From: Verrucomicrobiota bacterium
GTDB lineage: Bacteria; Verrucomicrobiota; Kiritimatiellia; CAIQIC01; Lenti-01
NCBI GenBank assembly: GCA_022709625.1
Contig: JAKLIL010000001.1
Coordinates: forward strand, 1 to 28,392
DNA: 28,392 bases
Direction of reading: 5' to 3'
Part shown: positions 7,215-15,729 of the stretch, in pieces
Layout: each line of letters begins with the position of its first letter
Position numbering within the stretch: position 1 is the stretch's first letter
Translations under genes and position numbers: made by a program
The notes under the pieces: model-generated
Told to the model about the DNA's origin: nothing
The model's input: the letters and a program-made list of their open reading frames with translations, nothing else
Databases searched by the model: none

Positions 7215-8159
7215 ATGAACAAGCCCCTCGCCGTCATCGCCATCGGCGGCAATTCCCTCATTCTGGACAGCAAGAAAATCACCGTGCTGGACCAATACCG
7301 GGCAGCCAAGGAAACCTCGCACCACATCGCCGCGCTCGTCGCCGCCGGCTATCGCGTCGTGATCACCCACGGCAACGGCCCGCAGGTTGGCTTCATCCTG
7401 CTGCGCTCCGACCTTGCCCGGCATGTTCTCCACCAGGTGCCCCTCGACAGTTGCGTGGCCGATACCCAAGGCGCCCTCGGCTACCAGATCGGCCAGACCC
7501 TCGCCAACGAACTCCGGCGCAAGAAACTCCACCAGCCGATCGCCACCGTCGTCACGCAGGTCCTCGTCGACAAGCACGATCCGGCCTTTGCCAACCCCAC
7601 CAAGCCCATCGGGTCCTTCTACACCGAGGCCGAAGCCCGCCAGCACCAGGCCGACAGCGGCTGGATCCTCAAGGAGGACGCCGGCCGCGGTTGGCGCCGC
7701 GTCGTCGCCTCCCCCAAGCCGCTCAAGATCATCGAGGAAGAAACCATCCGCCTCCTGATCGCCCACGACGTCGTCGTCATCGCCGTGGGCGGCGGCGGCA
7801 TCCCCGTCGTCGAAAACGCGCGCGGCGAGCTCGAAGGTTGTGCCGCCGTCATCGACAAGGATCTCGCCTCCTGCCTGCTCGCCAAGAACCTGAAGGCCGA
7901 CCTTTTCATCATCTCCACCGGCGTCGACAAAGTCGCCGTCGATTTCAAGAAGCCCACCCAGCGCGAACTCGACCGGCTCCGCCTTGCCGAAGCCAAACGA
8001 TATCTGGCCGAAGGCCAGTTCCCCGCCGGCAGCATGGGCCCCAAGATCGAAGCCGCCATCGATTTCCTCGAACACGGCGGCAAGGAAGTCATCATCACCC
8101 AGCCGCATTTGCTCGAAGCCGCCATCGCCGGCAAGAACGGCACCCATATCGCACCTTGA
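7215..8159 (+). CDS. arcC: Carbamate kinase
   Basis: A 314-residue amino-acid-kinase-fold enzyme. It interconverts carbamoyl phosphate plus ADP with carbamate plus ATP, usually making ATP at the end of arginine, agmatine or purine catabolism. Signatures: AIGGNSLI at the N-terminus, THGNGPQVGFILLRSD near residue 55, AVGGGGIPVV near residue 194, IDKDLASCLLA near residue 215, and the C-terminal GSMGPKIEAAIDFLEHGGKEVIIT. The length matches the family. GGAGG precedes the ATG by 5 nt, and the gap to the upstream gene is 15 nt. No arginine deiminase, ornithine or putrescine carbamoyltransferase, or allantoin gene is nearby, so the carbamoyl phosphate source is not evident here. Confidence 0.95.
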   Translation: MNKPLAVIAIGGNSLILDSKKITVLDQYRAAKETSHHIAALVAAGYRVVITHGNGPQVGFILLRSDLARHVLHQVPLDSCVADTQGALGYQIGQTLANELRRKKLHQPIATVVTQVLVDKHDPAFANPTKPIGSFYTEAEARQHQADSGWILKEDAGRGWRRVVASPKPLKIIEEETIRLLIAHDVVVIAVGGGGIPVVENARGELEGCAAVIDKDLASCLLAKNLKADLFIISTGVDKVAVDFKKPTQRELDRLRLAEAKRYLAEGQFPAGSMGPKIEAAIDFLEHGGKEVIITQPHLLEAAIAGKNGTHIAP

Positions 8160-8193
8160 TGGAGCCGGTCCGCCGCCGCCCCGGAAAAACGAA

Positions 8194-8640
8194 ATGAAAT
8201 TCAGCCCCGCCCGCCCAGGTCGCGTTTTCATCCTGCGCCTCGAACACGGCGACATCATCCACGAATGCCTCGAGCGGTTCGCCGCCGCGCAGGGCATCAC
8301 CCATGCCGCGCTGACCCTGCATGGCGGCGCGGATGCCGGCAGCACCCTGGTGGCAGGCCCGCGCGACGGCCAGTCGCCCCCGCCCATCCAGCCCCTGACC
8401 GCAACCCTCGCCGACGTCCATGAAGTCGTCGGCAACGGCACGATCTTCCCCGATGGCAACGGGGTGCCCGTCCTCCATGTCCATCTGGCCTGCGGCCGCG
8501 GCGAACATGCCGTCGCGGGCTGCATCCGGACCGGCGTGAAGGTCTGGCATGTGCTTGAAGTCGTCCTCGTCGAACTGCGGGATTCCACCGCCCGGCGCCG
8601 GCACGATCCGGCGACCGGATTCGCACTCCTCGACCCCTGA
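8194..8640 (+). CDS. PPC (DUF296) domain protein
   Basis: A 148-residue single-domain protein of the plant-and-prokaryote-conserved (PPC/DUF296) family. Supporting features are the N-terminal RPGRVFILRLEHGDIIHECLERFAAAQGI, typical of family openings (positions about 8-37), the HLACGRG segment near residue 92 with its His-rich neighbourhood, and the closing VLEVVLVEL strand. Bacterial members form trimers, and some have been suggested to bind DNA or metal, but the role is unknown. It starts 34 nt after carbamate kinase and stops 52 nt before recC on the same strand, so it is likely in the same transcription unit. The start was chosen because the family domain begins within the first ten residues. 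Confidence 0.8.
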   Translation: MKFSPARPGRVFILRLEHGDIIHECLERFAAAQGITHAALTLHGGADAGSTLVAGPRDGQSPPPIQPLTATLADVHEVVGNGTIFPDGNGVPVLHVHLACGRGEHAVAGCIRTGVKVWHVLEVVLVELRDSTARRRHDPATGFALLDP

Positions 8641-8692
8641 TTGCCGGCGCCGTGTCCCGCTCCGCACCACGATCTGGGCCCATGGACGACAC

Positions 8693-11600
8693 ATGGCGCT
8701 GAACGTTAGCTGGGGCAACGCGCTGGAAACGTTGGCGGACGATTTGTTCGCCAAACTCGCCGAGCAACCGGCCAATTCGCCCATGGAGGTATTCGCCAAG
8801 CGCGACTGCATCGTGGTGCCCAACCGCGTCCAGCAGGCTTGGCTGCAGCAGCGTTTCCTCTACGACTTGGACCGGTCCGCCGCGCCCGTGCCCCACGTGT
8901 TGGCGAACTGCGATTTTCCGCTGCTGAACCTCTTCGTCAACGATTGGCTCTACCGCATGGACCCGCGGGAGGCCGGCGCCGCGCGGCCCGATCCCGAACA
9001 GCATCCGTTCTCCGTCAAAAGCCTGCGCTGGCGTATCTACGAGGTGCTCCGCCACGGCGCCCCCGACGTCGATTTCACCCCGCTCGAACGCTACGTCGCT
9101 GCCGGCGACAAACGCGATCCGCGCAAGTGTTTCAAGCTGGCCGGCCGCTTGGCCAAGCTGCTGGACGAATACCAGACCTACCGGCCCGAAATGATGGCGG
9201 CATGGGCCGCAAAAGGCAACGCGCCCAGCGATGAAACAACCGCGTGGGAACCGGCCCTCTGGCGCAATCTGGTGCAGGGCCGGGAAGACCAAACCTGTTT
9301 GGCCGCTTTCCGGAACATGAAGGCTCAACTTCGGTCGTGCGGCATCGCCAACGCGTATCGCCGGGTTTTCGTTTTCGCGCCAGCGATGCTGCCGCCGGCG
9401 CATCTGGAATTCTTTCGCCTCCTGGGCGAATTCATGGACGTGGATTTCTACCTGTTCAACCCGTCCCGCGAAGACTGGTTCGACCGCGACACGCTGACAA
9501 AGCGGCTGACGGGCGCCGGCCTGCAGGAGCGCCCCGGCGACACCGGCGACTGGCTCGCCGTTCTGCACCCCTTGCTGGGAGCCTATGGCCGGGGCGCGCG
9601 CGATCTGGTGGCGGGCGCGCTGGACCTGACCGGAGGCCAGATCGCGGACACGTTTGTCCGGCCTGCGGACGATTCGCTCCTGCACGCGCTCCAGCGTTCG
9701 CTGGTGGAGTGCGACGGCACCATGGACCGCAAACCGCTGGCCGCCGACGGGTCGATCCAACTCCATCTTTGCCACGGCAAAATGCGCGAGGTGGAAATCC
9801 TGCGCGACCAATTGCTGAAGTGCTGGGACGATTTCCCAGACTTGCAGCCCCGGCATGTCCAGGTGCAAGTGGCCGATCTCGATGCCTACGCGCCGTACAT
9901 CGAGGCCGTGTTTTCCGCCGCCCATCCCAACGCCCCGGACGCCATTCCGTTCGCGATCGCCGACCGCGTGGCGGCGGGAGAAAGCCGGGCGGCCCAGGCC
10001 TTCCGGCAACTGCTCGAACTGGCCGACAGCCGCTTTACCGCCCCGCAACTGCTGGAACTGCTGCATTGCGACGACGTCGCGCGCCGGTTTGGTTTCGAGC
10101 CCGACAAGGTGGTCGCCGCCGCCCGCTGGCTTGGCCCCGCCGGTGTCCGCTGGGGCCGGGATCGCCAACACCGGGCAGACGTTTCGGGGGCGGATTTCAC
10201 GGAAGAAACCTCTTGGCGCCACGGACTGGATCGGCTGCTCCTTGGCTACGCCATGGGCCGGGAGCCCGCCCCCGCCCAGCCTGCCGGAGTGGTTCCCTGC
10301 GATCGCGTCGAAGGCGACGCGGCCGTCCTGCTGGGCCGTTTGGCTCGGTTCTACGACATGCTGGTCGATTTCGTCAAATATGCCGGGACGCTTCACGCCC
10401 CGGCAGATTGGGCCAAACGGCTTGAAACGCTGGTGGACGATTTCTTCGTCAGCGACAACGATACCTATCGCGACCTCGGCATCCTCAAAAGCGCCATTCG
10501 CCTGCTGCGCGACAGCGCCGACACCGCCGGTTTCAATCAGTCCGTTCCCCTGGCCGTCGTGCGGGATTTCCTGACGGGGCACTTGGGCGAAACCGCGGGC
10601 GGCACCGACCTCGACCGCAACGCGGTCGTCTTCAGCTCGCTGCGCCCCGGCAGCAGCGCGCCCCGGCGGGTCCAATGCCTGCTCGGCATGGGCGACGGCC
10701 TGTTTCCCCGCGCTGAAAACCGCCCCGCCTACGACTTGCTGCGCGGCGCCCGCAAAATGGGCGACCGCTCCCCCGCCATCGAGGACCGGTTGGCCTTCCT
10801 CGAAGTCCTCCTGAACGCCCGCGCGCGCTTGCTGATTTTCTATCCGGCGTTTTCCGAGGAGGACAATTCCCCCGCTTGCGAATCGGTGGCCGTGCGGGAG
10901 CTGGCCGAATATCTCGACCGACGCTTCGACCTGTCGCGTTCGTTCGCCGGCCCGCCGTTCAGGGTCGTGCACCGCCTGCAGGCGTGGCACCCCGCCTATT
11001 TCGGCTGGGAACGCGACGTCCATCCCGGTCTGTTTTCCTATTCGCAGAGCGACGGCGCCACCGCCCAAGCCCTCTGCGCGGGCCCAGCGGAAACACCGGC
11101 GGCGCCGGCGGGGCCGCCGCCGCCGGCGGCGATCTCGCTGGAAATCGGGGAACTTGTCCGGTTTTTCGAAAATCCCGCGCGGCATTATTTCCGCCGCGTC
11201 CTGGGCGCGGAGCCGGAACCGAATCCCGAGGACTTGCCGGCGGACACCGAAACGTTCGAGCCGGGCAGTTTGGAAAAATGGGAAATCCGCAACCGGCTGC
11301 TCGAATCGCTTGCCAAGGGCGAAGCGCCGGCGGCCCGGGAGCGCTTATTGCGCGAATTCATGGCCAACGGCACGGCGCCCTTGGGCCAATGGGGCATGAA
11401 ATGGTGGGCGGATTTGGAGCGCGACGCGCAGGCCCTGCTCGCCCGGGAACTGCCGCGCCTGGACACGCTGGGCGCAGCCCTGCGCGCCCGCGCCGCCGCG
11501 CCGCCGCGCGAGTGGTCGGTCAACCTCGCCGTGGACGGCATCCCGGTCGCCTTGCGGGGCGCGGCGCCATGGCCGGGTGAAAACCTTCTCTTCGATTTCC

Positions 11601-12064
11601 ATTGCTCCGACTTCAAGGCGCGCCGGCTGCTTGCCGCGTGGCTGCTCCACTTGCTTGCCAACGCCGCGGGCGACCAACCGGAGTCGCTCCACGTCCAAGG
11701 CGGCAAAAAACCGCAACTCTTCAAGTTCCGCCCGCTGGCAGCCGGCGCGGCCAAGGATTTGCTGGCCGATTATCTGCGCGTGTATTTGTTCCAGTCGGCG
11801 CCACCGCCGCCCTACACCCCGGAAACCGCGTGGGCCTACGTGAAGGAATTGGCCGGCAACGATGCCAATGGTCTCGCCGCGCTGGCCAAGGCCCGCGCGA
11901 CCTGGATCCCCGACCCATGGTCGCGCAAGGACGGCCTCGATTCCTACTTCGTGGCGGTCTTTGGCGCGCATGGCCCTTTCGCCGACGAAGCGGCTTTCGC
12001 AACCCTGGCCGGGCGCATCATGGGCCCCGCGTGGCGGAACTGGCGGGAAGGGGGCGGGCCGTGA
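8693..12064 (+). CDS. recC: Exodeoxyribonuclease V gamma chain (RecC)
   Basis: A 1123-residue RecC subunit of RecBCD, the helicase-nuclease that loads on double-strand ends and recognises Chi. Family features seen: the N-terminal helicase-like segment (AKRDCIVVPNRVQQAWLQQRF, PLLNLFVNDWLYRM), the middle block with RRVFVFAPAMLPPAHLEFFRLLG, and the strongly conserved block VQCLLGMGDGLFPRAENRPAYDLL followed by SPAIEDRLAFLEVLLNARARL, typical of RecC near residues 660-720. The C-terminal half carries the Cas4/RecB-like inactive nuclease fold, as expected. The ATG at 8693 is the first that keeps the family N-terminus. Its TGA overlaps the GTG of recB by 4 nt, so the two subunits are translationally coupled. 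Confidence 0.93.
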   Translation: MALNVSWGNALETLADDLFAKLAEQPANSPMEVFAKRDCIVVPNRVQQAWLQQRFLYDLDRSAAPVPHVLANCDFPLLNLFVNDWLYRMDPREAGAARPDPEQHPFSVKSLRWRIYEVLRHGAPDVDFTPLERYVAAGDKRDPRKCFKLAGRLAKLLDEYQTYRPEMMAAWAAKGNAPSDETTAWEPALWRNLVQGREDQTCLAAFRNMKAQLRSCGIANAYRRVFVFAPAMLPPAHLEFFRLLGEFMDVDFYLFNPSREDWFDRDTLTKRLTGAGLQERPGDTGDWLAVLHPLLGAYGRGARDLVAGALDLTGGQIADTFVRPADDSLLHALQRSLVECDGTMDRKPLAADGSIQLHLCHGKMREVEILRDQLLKCWDDFPDLQPRHVQVQVADLDAYAPYIEAVFSAAHPNAPDAIPFAIADRVAAGESRAAQAFRQLLELADSRFTAPQLLELLHCDDVARRFGFEPDKVVAAARWLGPAGVRWGRDRQHRADVSGADFTEETSWRHGLDRLLLGYAMGREPAPAQPAGVVPCDRVEGDAAVLLGRLARFYDMLVDFVKYAGTLHAPADWAKRLETLVDDFFVSDNDTYRDLGILKSAIRLLRDSADTAGFNQSVPLAVVRDFLTGHLGETAGGTDLDRNAVVFSSLRPGSSAPRRVQCLLGMGDGLFPRAENRPAYDLLRGARKMGDRSPAIEDRLAFLEVLLNARARLLIFYPAFSEEDNSPACESVAVRELAEYLDRRFDLSRSFAGPPFRVVHRLQAWHPAYFGWERDVHPGLFSYSQSDGATAQALCAGPAETPAAPAGPPPPAAISLEIGELVRFFENPARHYFRRVLGAEPEPNPEDLPADTETFEPGSLEKWEIRNRLLESLAKGEAPAARERLLREFMANGTAPLGQWGMKWWADLERDAQALLARELPRLDTLGAALRARAAAPPREWSVNLAVDGIPVALRGAAPWPGENLLFDFHCSDFKARRLLAAWLLHLLANAAGDQPESLHVQGGKKPQLFKFRPLAAGAAKDLLADYLRVYLFQSAPPPPYTPETAWAYVKELAGNDANGLAALAKARATWIPDPWSRKDGLDSYFVAVFGAHGPFADEAAFATLAGRIMGPAWRNWREGGGP

Positions 12065-15000
12065 GCGCGTTTTCCCGCGCCGTCTTCGGGTCCGGCCTCG
12101 ACCTCGCACACCCCCTGCTGGTCGAAGCCAGCGCGGGCACCGGCAAAACCTACAACGTCCAAAACGTCTACCTGCGGCTCATCCTGCAGGCGGGCCTGAC
12201 GGTGCGGCAAATCCTTGTGGTGACGTTCACCAATGCCGCCACGCGCGAACTGCGCGAACGCCTGCGAACGGTCCTGCTCCACTGCCGCCGCGAATTGGAA
12301 GCGTTGGCGGCCGGCCAACCGGTCACCGGACACCCGCGCATCCACGCCGCCATTCAACTCGCCCGCGCCGATTCCGACAGCGATGCGGACACGCTTCGCC
12401 GGCGCATTCAACTCGCGTTGATGGATTTCGACGGCGCGGCCATTTTCACGATCCACGGCTTCTGCAAGCGGGTGCTGGAACGCTACGCCTTCGAATGCGG
12501 CCACGACCCCGACGCCGAACTCATGCCCGAACAAAGCGGCATCGTTCGCGAAGCCTGCCAAGACTGGTGGCGGAAGCACGCCTATGGCGCCGGATCCGGT
12601 TCGGTTCCGTTCCAGTCGCCGGGCGAACTGTTCGACTTGGTCTCCACGGCCTACCGCAATCCCATTGCCAAGCTGAAAGGCTCGGCCTTGCCGGCCGGCA
12701 TCGACTTTGGGCCGTTCATCTCCGCTTGCCAAACCACGTGGCGCGAATTGGAATCGTTGAAGGGCAAAATCGAATGGATCGGCGGGGGCCGGCTCAGCCG
12801 GGCCAAGAAAAACACGGCCGACGCCACCCCCATCGCCAAATGGGCCGCGCAAGCGGATGCCGACCCGGCCGCGCTCCGGCCCGGCGGCGCCGGTGCAGAC
12901 GCGCCGCCCTTGCTTGCCGCCCTGGCCGACGTGCTGGCCGTTGCCCGCGCCCTGCCCGCAGCAGGCGACGCCGCGCCATTCGCCCGGCACCTGAAAACCA
13001 TCGCCGAATCCGCGCCCGCCTACGCGGTTTTGACCCAGAAGGCCCGGGTCGCGCGCGATCTGGCCGACGCCGTCCGCAACCGCATCCGGGACCGTGCGGC
13101 GCTGACCTACGAGGCCATGCTTGTCAACGTGCGCGAAGTGCTGCAAGACCCCACCGATGGCCCACGCCTGCGCCTGTTGCTCCGCGCGGAATTCCGGGCT
13201 GCGCTCATCGACGAATTCCAGGACACGGATCCGGTACAATACGATATTTTCCGCGCGCTCTTCGCCTCGGAGCCAAACGCCCGGGAAGAACGGTTGCCGC
13301 TGGTGTTCGTCGGCGACCCCAAACAGGCCATCTACGGCTTCCGCGGCGGCGACGTCTTCACCTATTACCAGGCGAAAGCCCACATCCCGCCCGCCAACCG
13401 CCACACGCTCGGCGAAAATTTCCGCTCCGAAGCCCACCTTGTCGCGGCCATCAACGAAATTTTCCGGGACGACGCGGGCGGGCACCCCACCTTCCTGAAT
13501 CCCAACGTGCCCTATGCGCAGGATTTGGCCGCCCACGACGTCGACGGCCAAACCGCATTGCTCGTCGACGGAATCCGCGACGCCCACCCGCTCAAGATTT
13601 GGCGGCTGCCGACAGACCCGAAAGTAGATTATGCCGGGCCCGTTGCCCGGGAAGTCGTCCGCCTTCTGTCCGCCCCCAACCTGACCATCGGCGGCGCCAG
13701 CGTCCGGCCGGGCCAGATCGCGGTCCTCGTCATGCGGCACCGGGAGGCCGCGCAAATCCAGCAGGCGCTGCTGGCGGCCGGCGTGAACGCCGTCCGCCAG
13801 TCCACCGGCAGCGTGTTCGATGCCGTCGACGCCCCGCGGCTGGCGCTGGCGATGCAGGCCATGCTGGAACCGGGCCGGGCCCAGGTTGTCCGCAGCGCGT
13901 TGGCATCCGGCCTAGTGCCCTGTCCGTGGGCGCAACTGGCCCGCTTCAAGGCCGAAGAAGAAGCGCCCGCCGCGCCGCCGCCGGCAACCGCCGTGAATTC
14001 GCCCGGGCAGCCCGGCGAATTCGAGGACTGGATCGACGTCTTCCGCGAAGCCGGACTCCGCTGGAAAAAATTCTCATTCGTGGACAGCTTCCGGCATGTC
14101 TGCACCCGGCTGCGCATTCCGGAACACCTGGCGCGGCAGCCCGACGGCGGCCGGCGGCTGTCCGACCTGCGGCATTTGGCGGAGTTGGCCCATCAGGCCG
14201 CCCGCGCCATGCGCCTCGGGCCCGTCGCGCTGCTGGGCTGGTTCACCCGGCAACTCGACCCGGCCCGGCGGGACGCCGCCGGCGACGACGACGACGCCAA
14301 GCCGCGCATCGCGGACGACGACGATGCCGTCCAGATCATGACGGTCTACAAAAGCAAGGGGCTCCAATTTCCCATCGTGTTTGCACCGACGCTCTGGACC
14401 AACAAATCCGAAGCCAAGCACGGCGGCGATCCAATTCTAAAATACCACGAAAACGACCAGCCGGTGCTGGATTTGGATTTGGAATCCCCAGCCGGCCAGA
14501 AAGCCGCCAAGGCGGAAAACCACGAGGAGAACATCCGCAAGACCTACGTCGCGCTGACCCGCGCCATCAACCGGGCGTATCTGTTCGAAGCGGATGGGCA
14601 GGCGGAGCCCGGAGATTATGCCGTCGCCCACTTGTTGCAACGGTTTCCCATCCCCGGCCCCGGGGCTGTCGTCCAGTCAGGACACGTCTTGCGTCAATTC
14701 GTGCCCGCCGATTTGCCGAGCACTCCTTGGACGAGCCCGTTGAAACCGGATCCCGAATCGCTCCAAGCCCGCAAGCCGACGCAGGCCGTGGACAACCAGC
14801 ATGGCCAGGCCAGTTTTTCCGCCCTCGCCCCGGAGGGTGCCGCCCGTCAGGTTGTCGCGGCCGGGCGCGACGTGGATGGCGACACCGCGGCGACGCCCAA
14901 GACGGACGAAGATCCCGCCGACCCGATCTTCGCGATTCCGGGCGGCGCCAAGGTCGGCGAATGCTGGCACGAAATTTTCGAGCACGTCGATTTTCCGGAC

Positions 15001-15729
15001 GTGGCGCACAATCCCGCCGCCGTCCGCCAAATCGTCGATCACACCTTGGACAAATACCGGATTTGCCCGGAACCGCGGGACGTTTTGCCGGGCGATGTCC
15101 GCGCCGCCATGCGGGCGCGCCGCGCGGCGGTGCACGGCATGGTGGCAAAGACGCTTTCCGTTCCGCTCCGGGAAGATCCCACCGCCCCGCCGTTCGCGCT
15201 GCGCGACGTGCCGCGCTCTGCGCGCCGCTCGGAAATGGAATTCCAATTTTCCCTGCAACGGACCGCGGCCGAAACTCTCGGCGGACTGGCCGCCGTCTTG
15301 GACGCGCATTGGCACGGCCCGGCCCGCGACGACGGATTCATCGCGGACCTCGAATCCCAGACCCGGGAGATTCCCCAAGGCTTCATGACCGGCTTCATCG
15401 ACTTGGTCTTTCGGCACGGCGAACGCTTTTATCTCGTGGACTGGAAATCCAATCGGCTCAACGGCCGGCCGGACGACTTCGCTCGCGTCGGCCTCGCCGC
15501 GGAAATGCGGGCGCATGCCTATTACCTGCAATACCTGATCTACGTGGCCGCGATCCACGGGTTCCTGGCGCGGCATCTGGCCAACTACGACTACGACCGG
15601 CATTTCGGCGGCGTGTTTTATCTTTTCCTGCGCGGCATCGACGGCCATTCGGGCAACGGCGTTTTTGCCGACCGACCGGCCAAGGCCTTGGTCGCAGCGT
15701 TGGCGGATTTTCTGGGGAGACGGCCATGA
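12061..15729 (+). CDS. recB: Exodeoxyribonuclease V beta chain (RecB)
   Basis: A 1222-residue subunit combining a 3'-5' UvrD-type helicase with the complex's only nuclease domain. Walker A is EASAGTGKTYN (residues 22-32). FTIHGFCKRVLERYAFE and the DEFQDTDPVQ Walker B (Asp384) follow, with GDPKQAIYGFRGGDVFTYYQA after it. VQIMTVYKSKGLQFPIVF and YVALTRAINRAYLF are the late helicase motifs. The C-terminal nuclease signature is intact: GFIDLVF (Asp1114), LVDWKSN (Asp1127, Lys1129) and YYLQYLIYVAAIHGFL. It starts with GTG at 12061 inside the recC stop (GTGA) and its own TGA overlaps the recD ATG (ATGA). It should be catalytically competent. Confidence 0.95.
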   Translation: MSAFSRAVFGSGLDLAHPLLVEASAGTGKTYNVQNVYLRLILQAGLTVRQILVVTFTNAATRELRERLRTVLLHCRRELEALAAGQPVTGHPRIHAAIQLARADSDSDADTLRRRIQLALMDFDGAAIFTIHGFCKRVLERYAFECGHDPDAELMPEQSGIVREACQDWWRKHAYGAGSGSVPFQSPGELFDLVSTAYRNPIAKLKGSALPAGIDFGPFISACQTTWRELESLKGKIEWIGGGRLSRAKKNTADATPIAKWAAQADADPAALRPGGAGADAPPLLAALADVLAVARALPAAGDAAPFARHLKTIAESAPAYAVLTQKARVARDLADAVRNRIRDRAALTYEAMLVNVREVLQDPTDGPRLRLLLRAEFRAALIDEFQDTDPVQYDIFRALFASEPNAREERLPLVFVGDPKQAIYGFRGGDVFTYYQAKAHIPPANRHTLGENFRSEAHLVAAINEIFRDDAGGHPTFLNPNVPYAQDLAAHDVDGQTALLVDGIRDAHPLKIWRLPTDPKVDYAGPVAREVVRLLSAPNLTIGGASVRPGQIAVLVMRHREAAQIQQALLAAGVNAVRQSTGSVFDAVDAPRLALAMQAMLEPGRAQVVRSALASGLVPCPWAQLARFKAEEEAPAAPPPATAVNSPGQPGEFEDWIDVFREAGLRWKKFSFVDSFRHVCTRLRIPEHLARQPDGGRRLSDLRHLAELAHQAARAMRLGPVALLGWFTRQLDPARRDAAGDDDDAKPRIADDDDAVQIMTVYKSKGLQFPIVFAPTLWTNKSEAKHGGDPILKYHENDQPVLDLDLESPAGQKAAKAENHEENIRKTYVALTRAINRAYLFEADGQAEPGDYAVAHLLQRFPIPGPGAVVQSGHVLRQFVPADLPSTPWTSPLKPDPESLQARKPTQAVDNQHGQASFSALAPEGAARQVVAAGRDVDGDTAATPKTDEDPADPIFAIPGGAKVGECWHEIFEHVDFPDVAHNPAAVRQIVDHTLDKYRICPEPRDVLPGDVRAAMRARRAAVHGMVAKTLSVPLREDPTAPPFALRDVPRSARRSEMEFQFSLQRTAAETLGGLAAVLDAHWHGPARDDGFIADLESQTREIPQGFMTGFIDLVFRHGERFYLVDWKSNRLNGRPDDFARVGLAAEMRAHAYYLQYLIYVAAIHGFLARHLANYDYDRHFGGVFYLFLRGIDGHSGNGVFADRPAKALVAALADFLGRRP

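Noticed and set aside
8297..11185. Long minus-strand open frame opposite recC
   Set aside because: Composition is His/Gln/Arg-rich with no recognisable domain. It is the antisense shadow of a real gene with strong family motifs.
11862..15725. Very long open frame running through recB in another frame and continuous with recD
   Set aside because: High GC content leaves alternative frames open. The recB frame carries all helicase and nuclease motifs, while this frame gives Arg/Pro-rich nonsense until the recD ATG at 15726.
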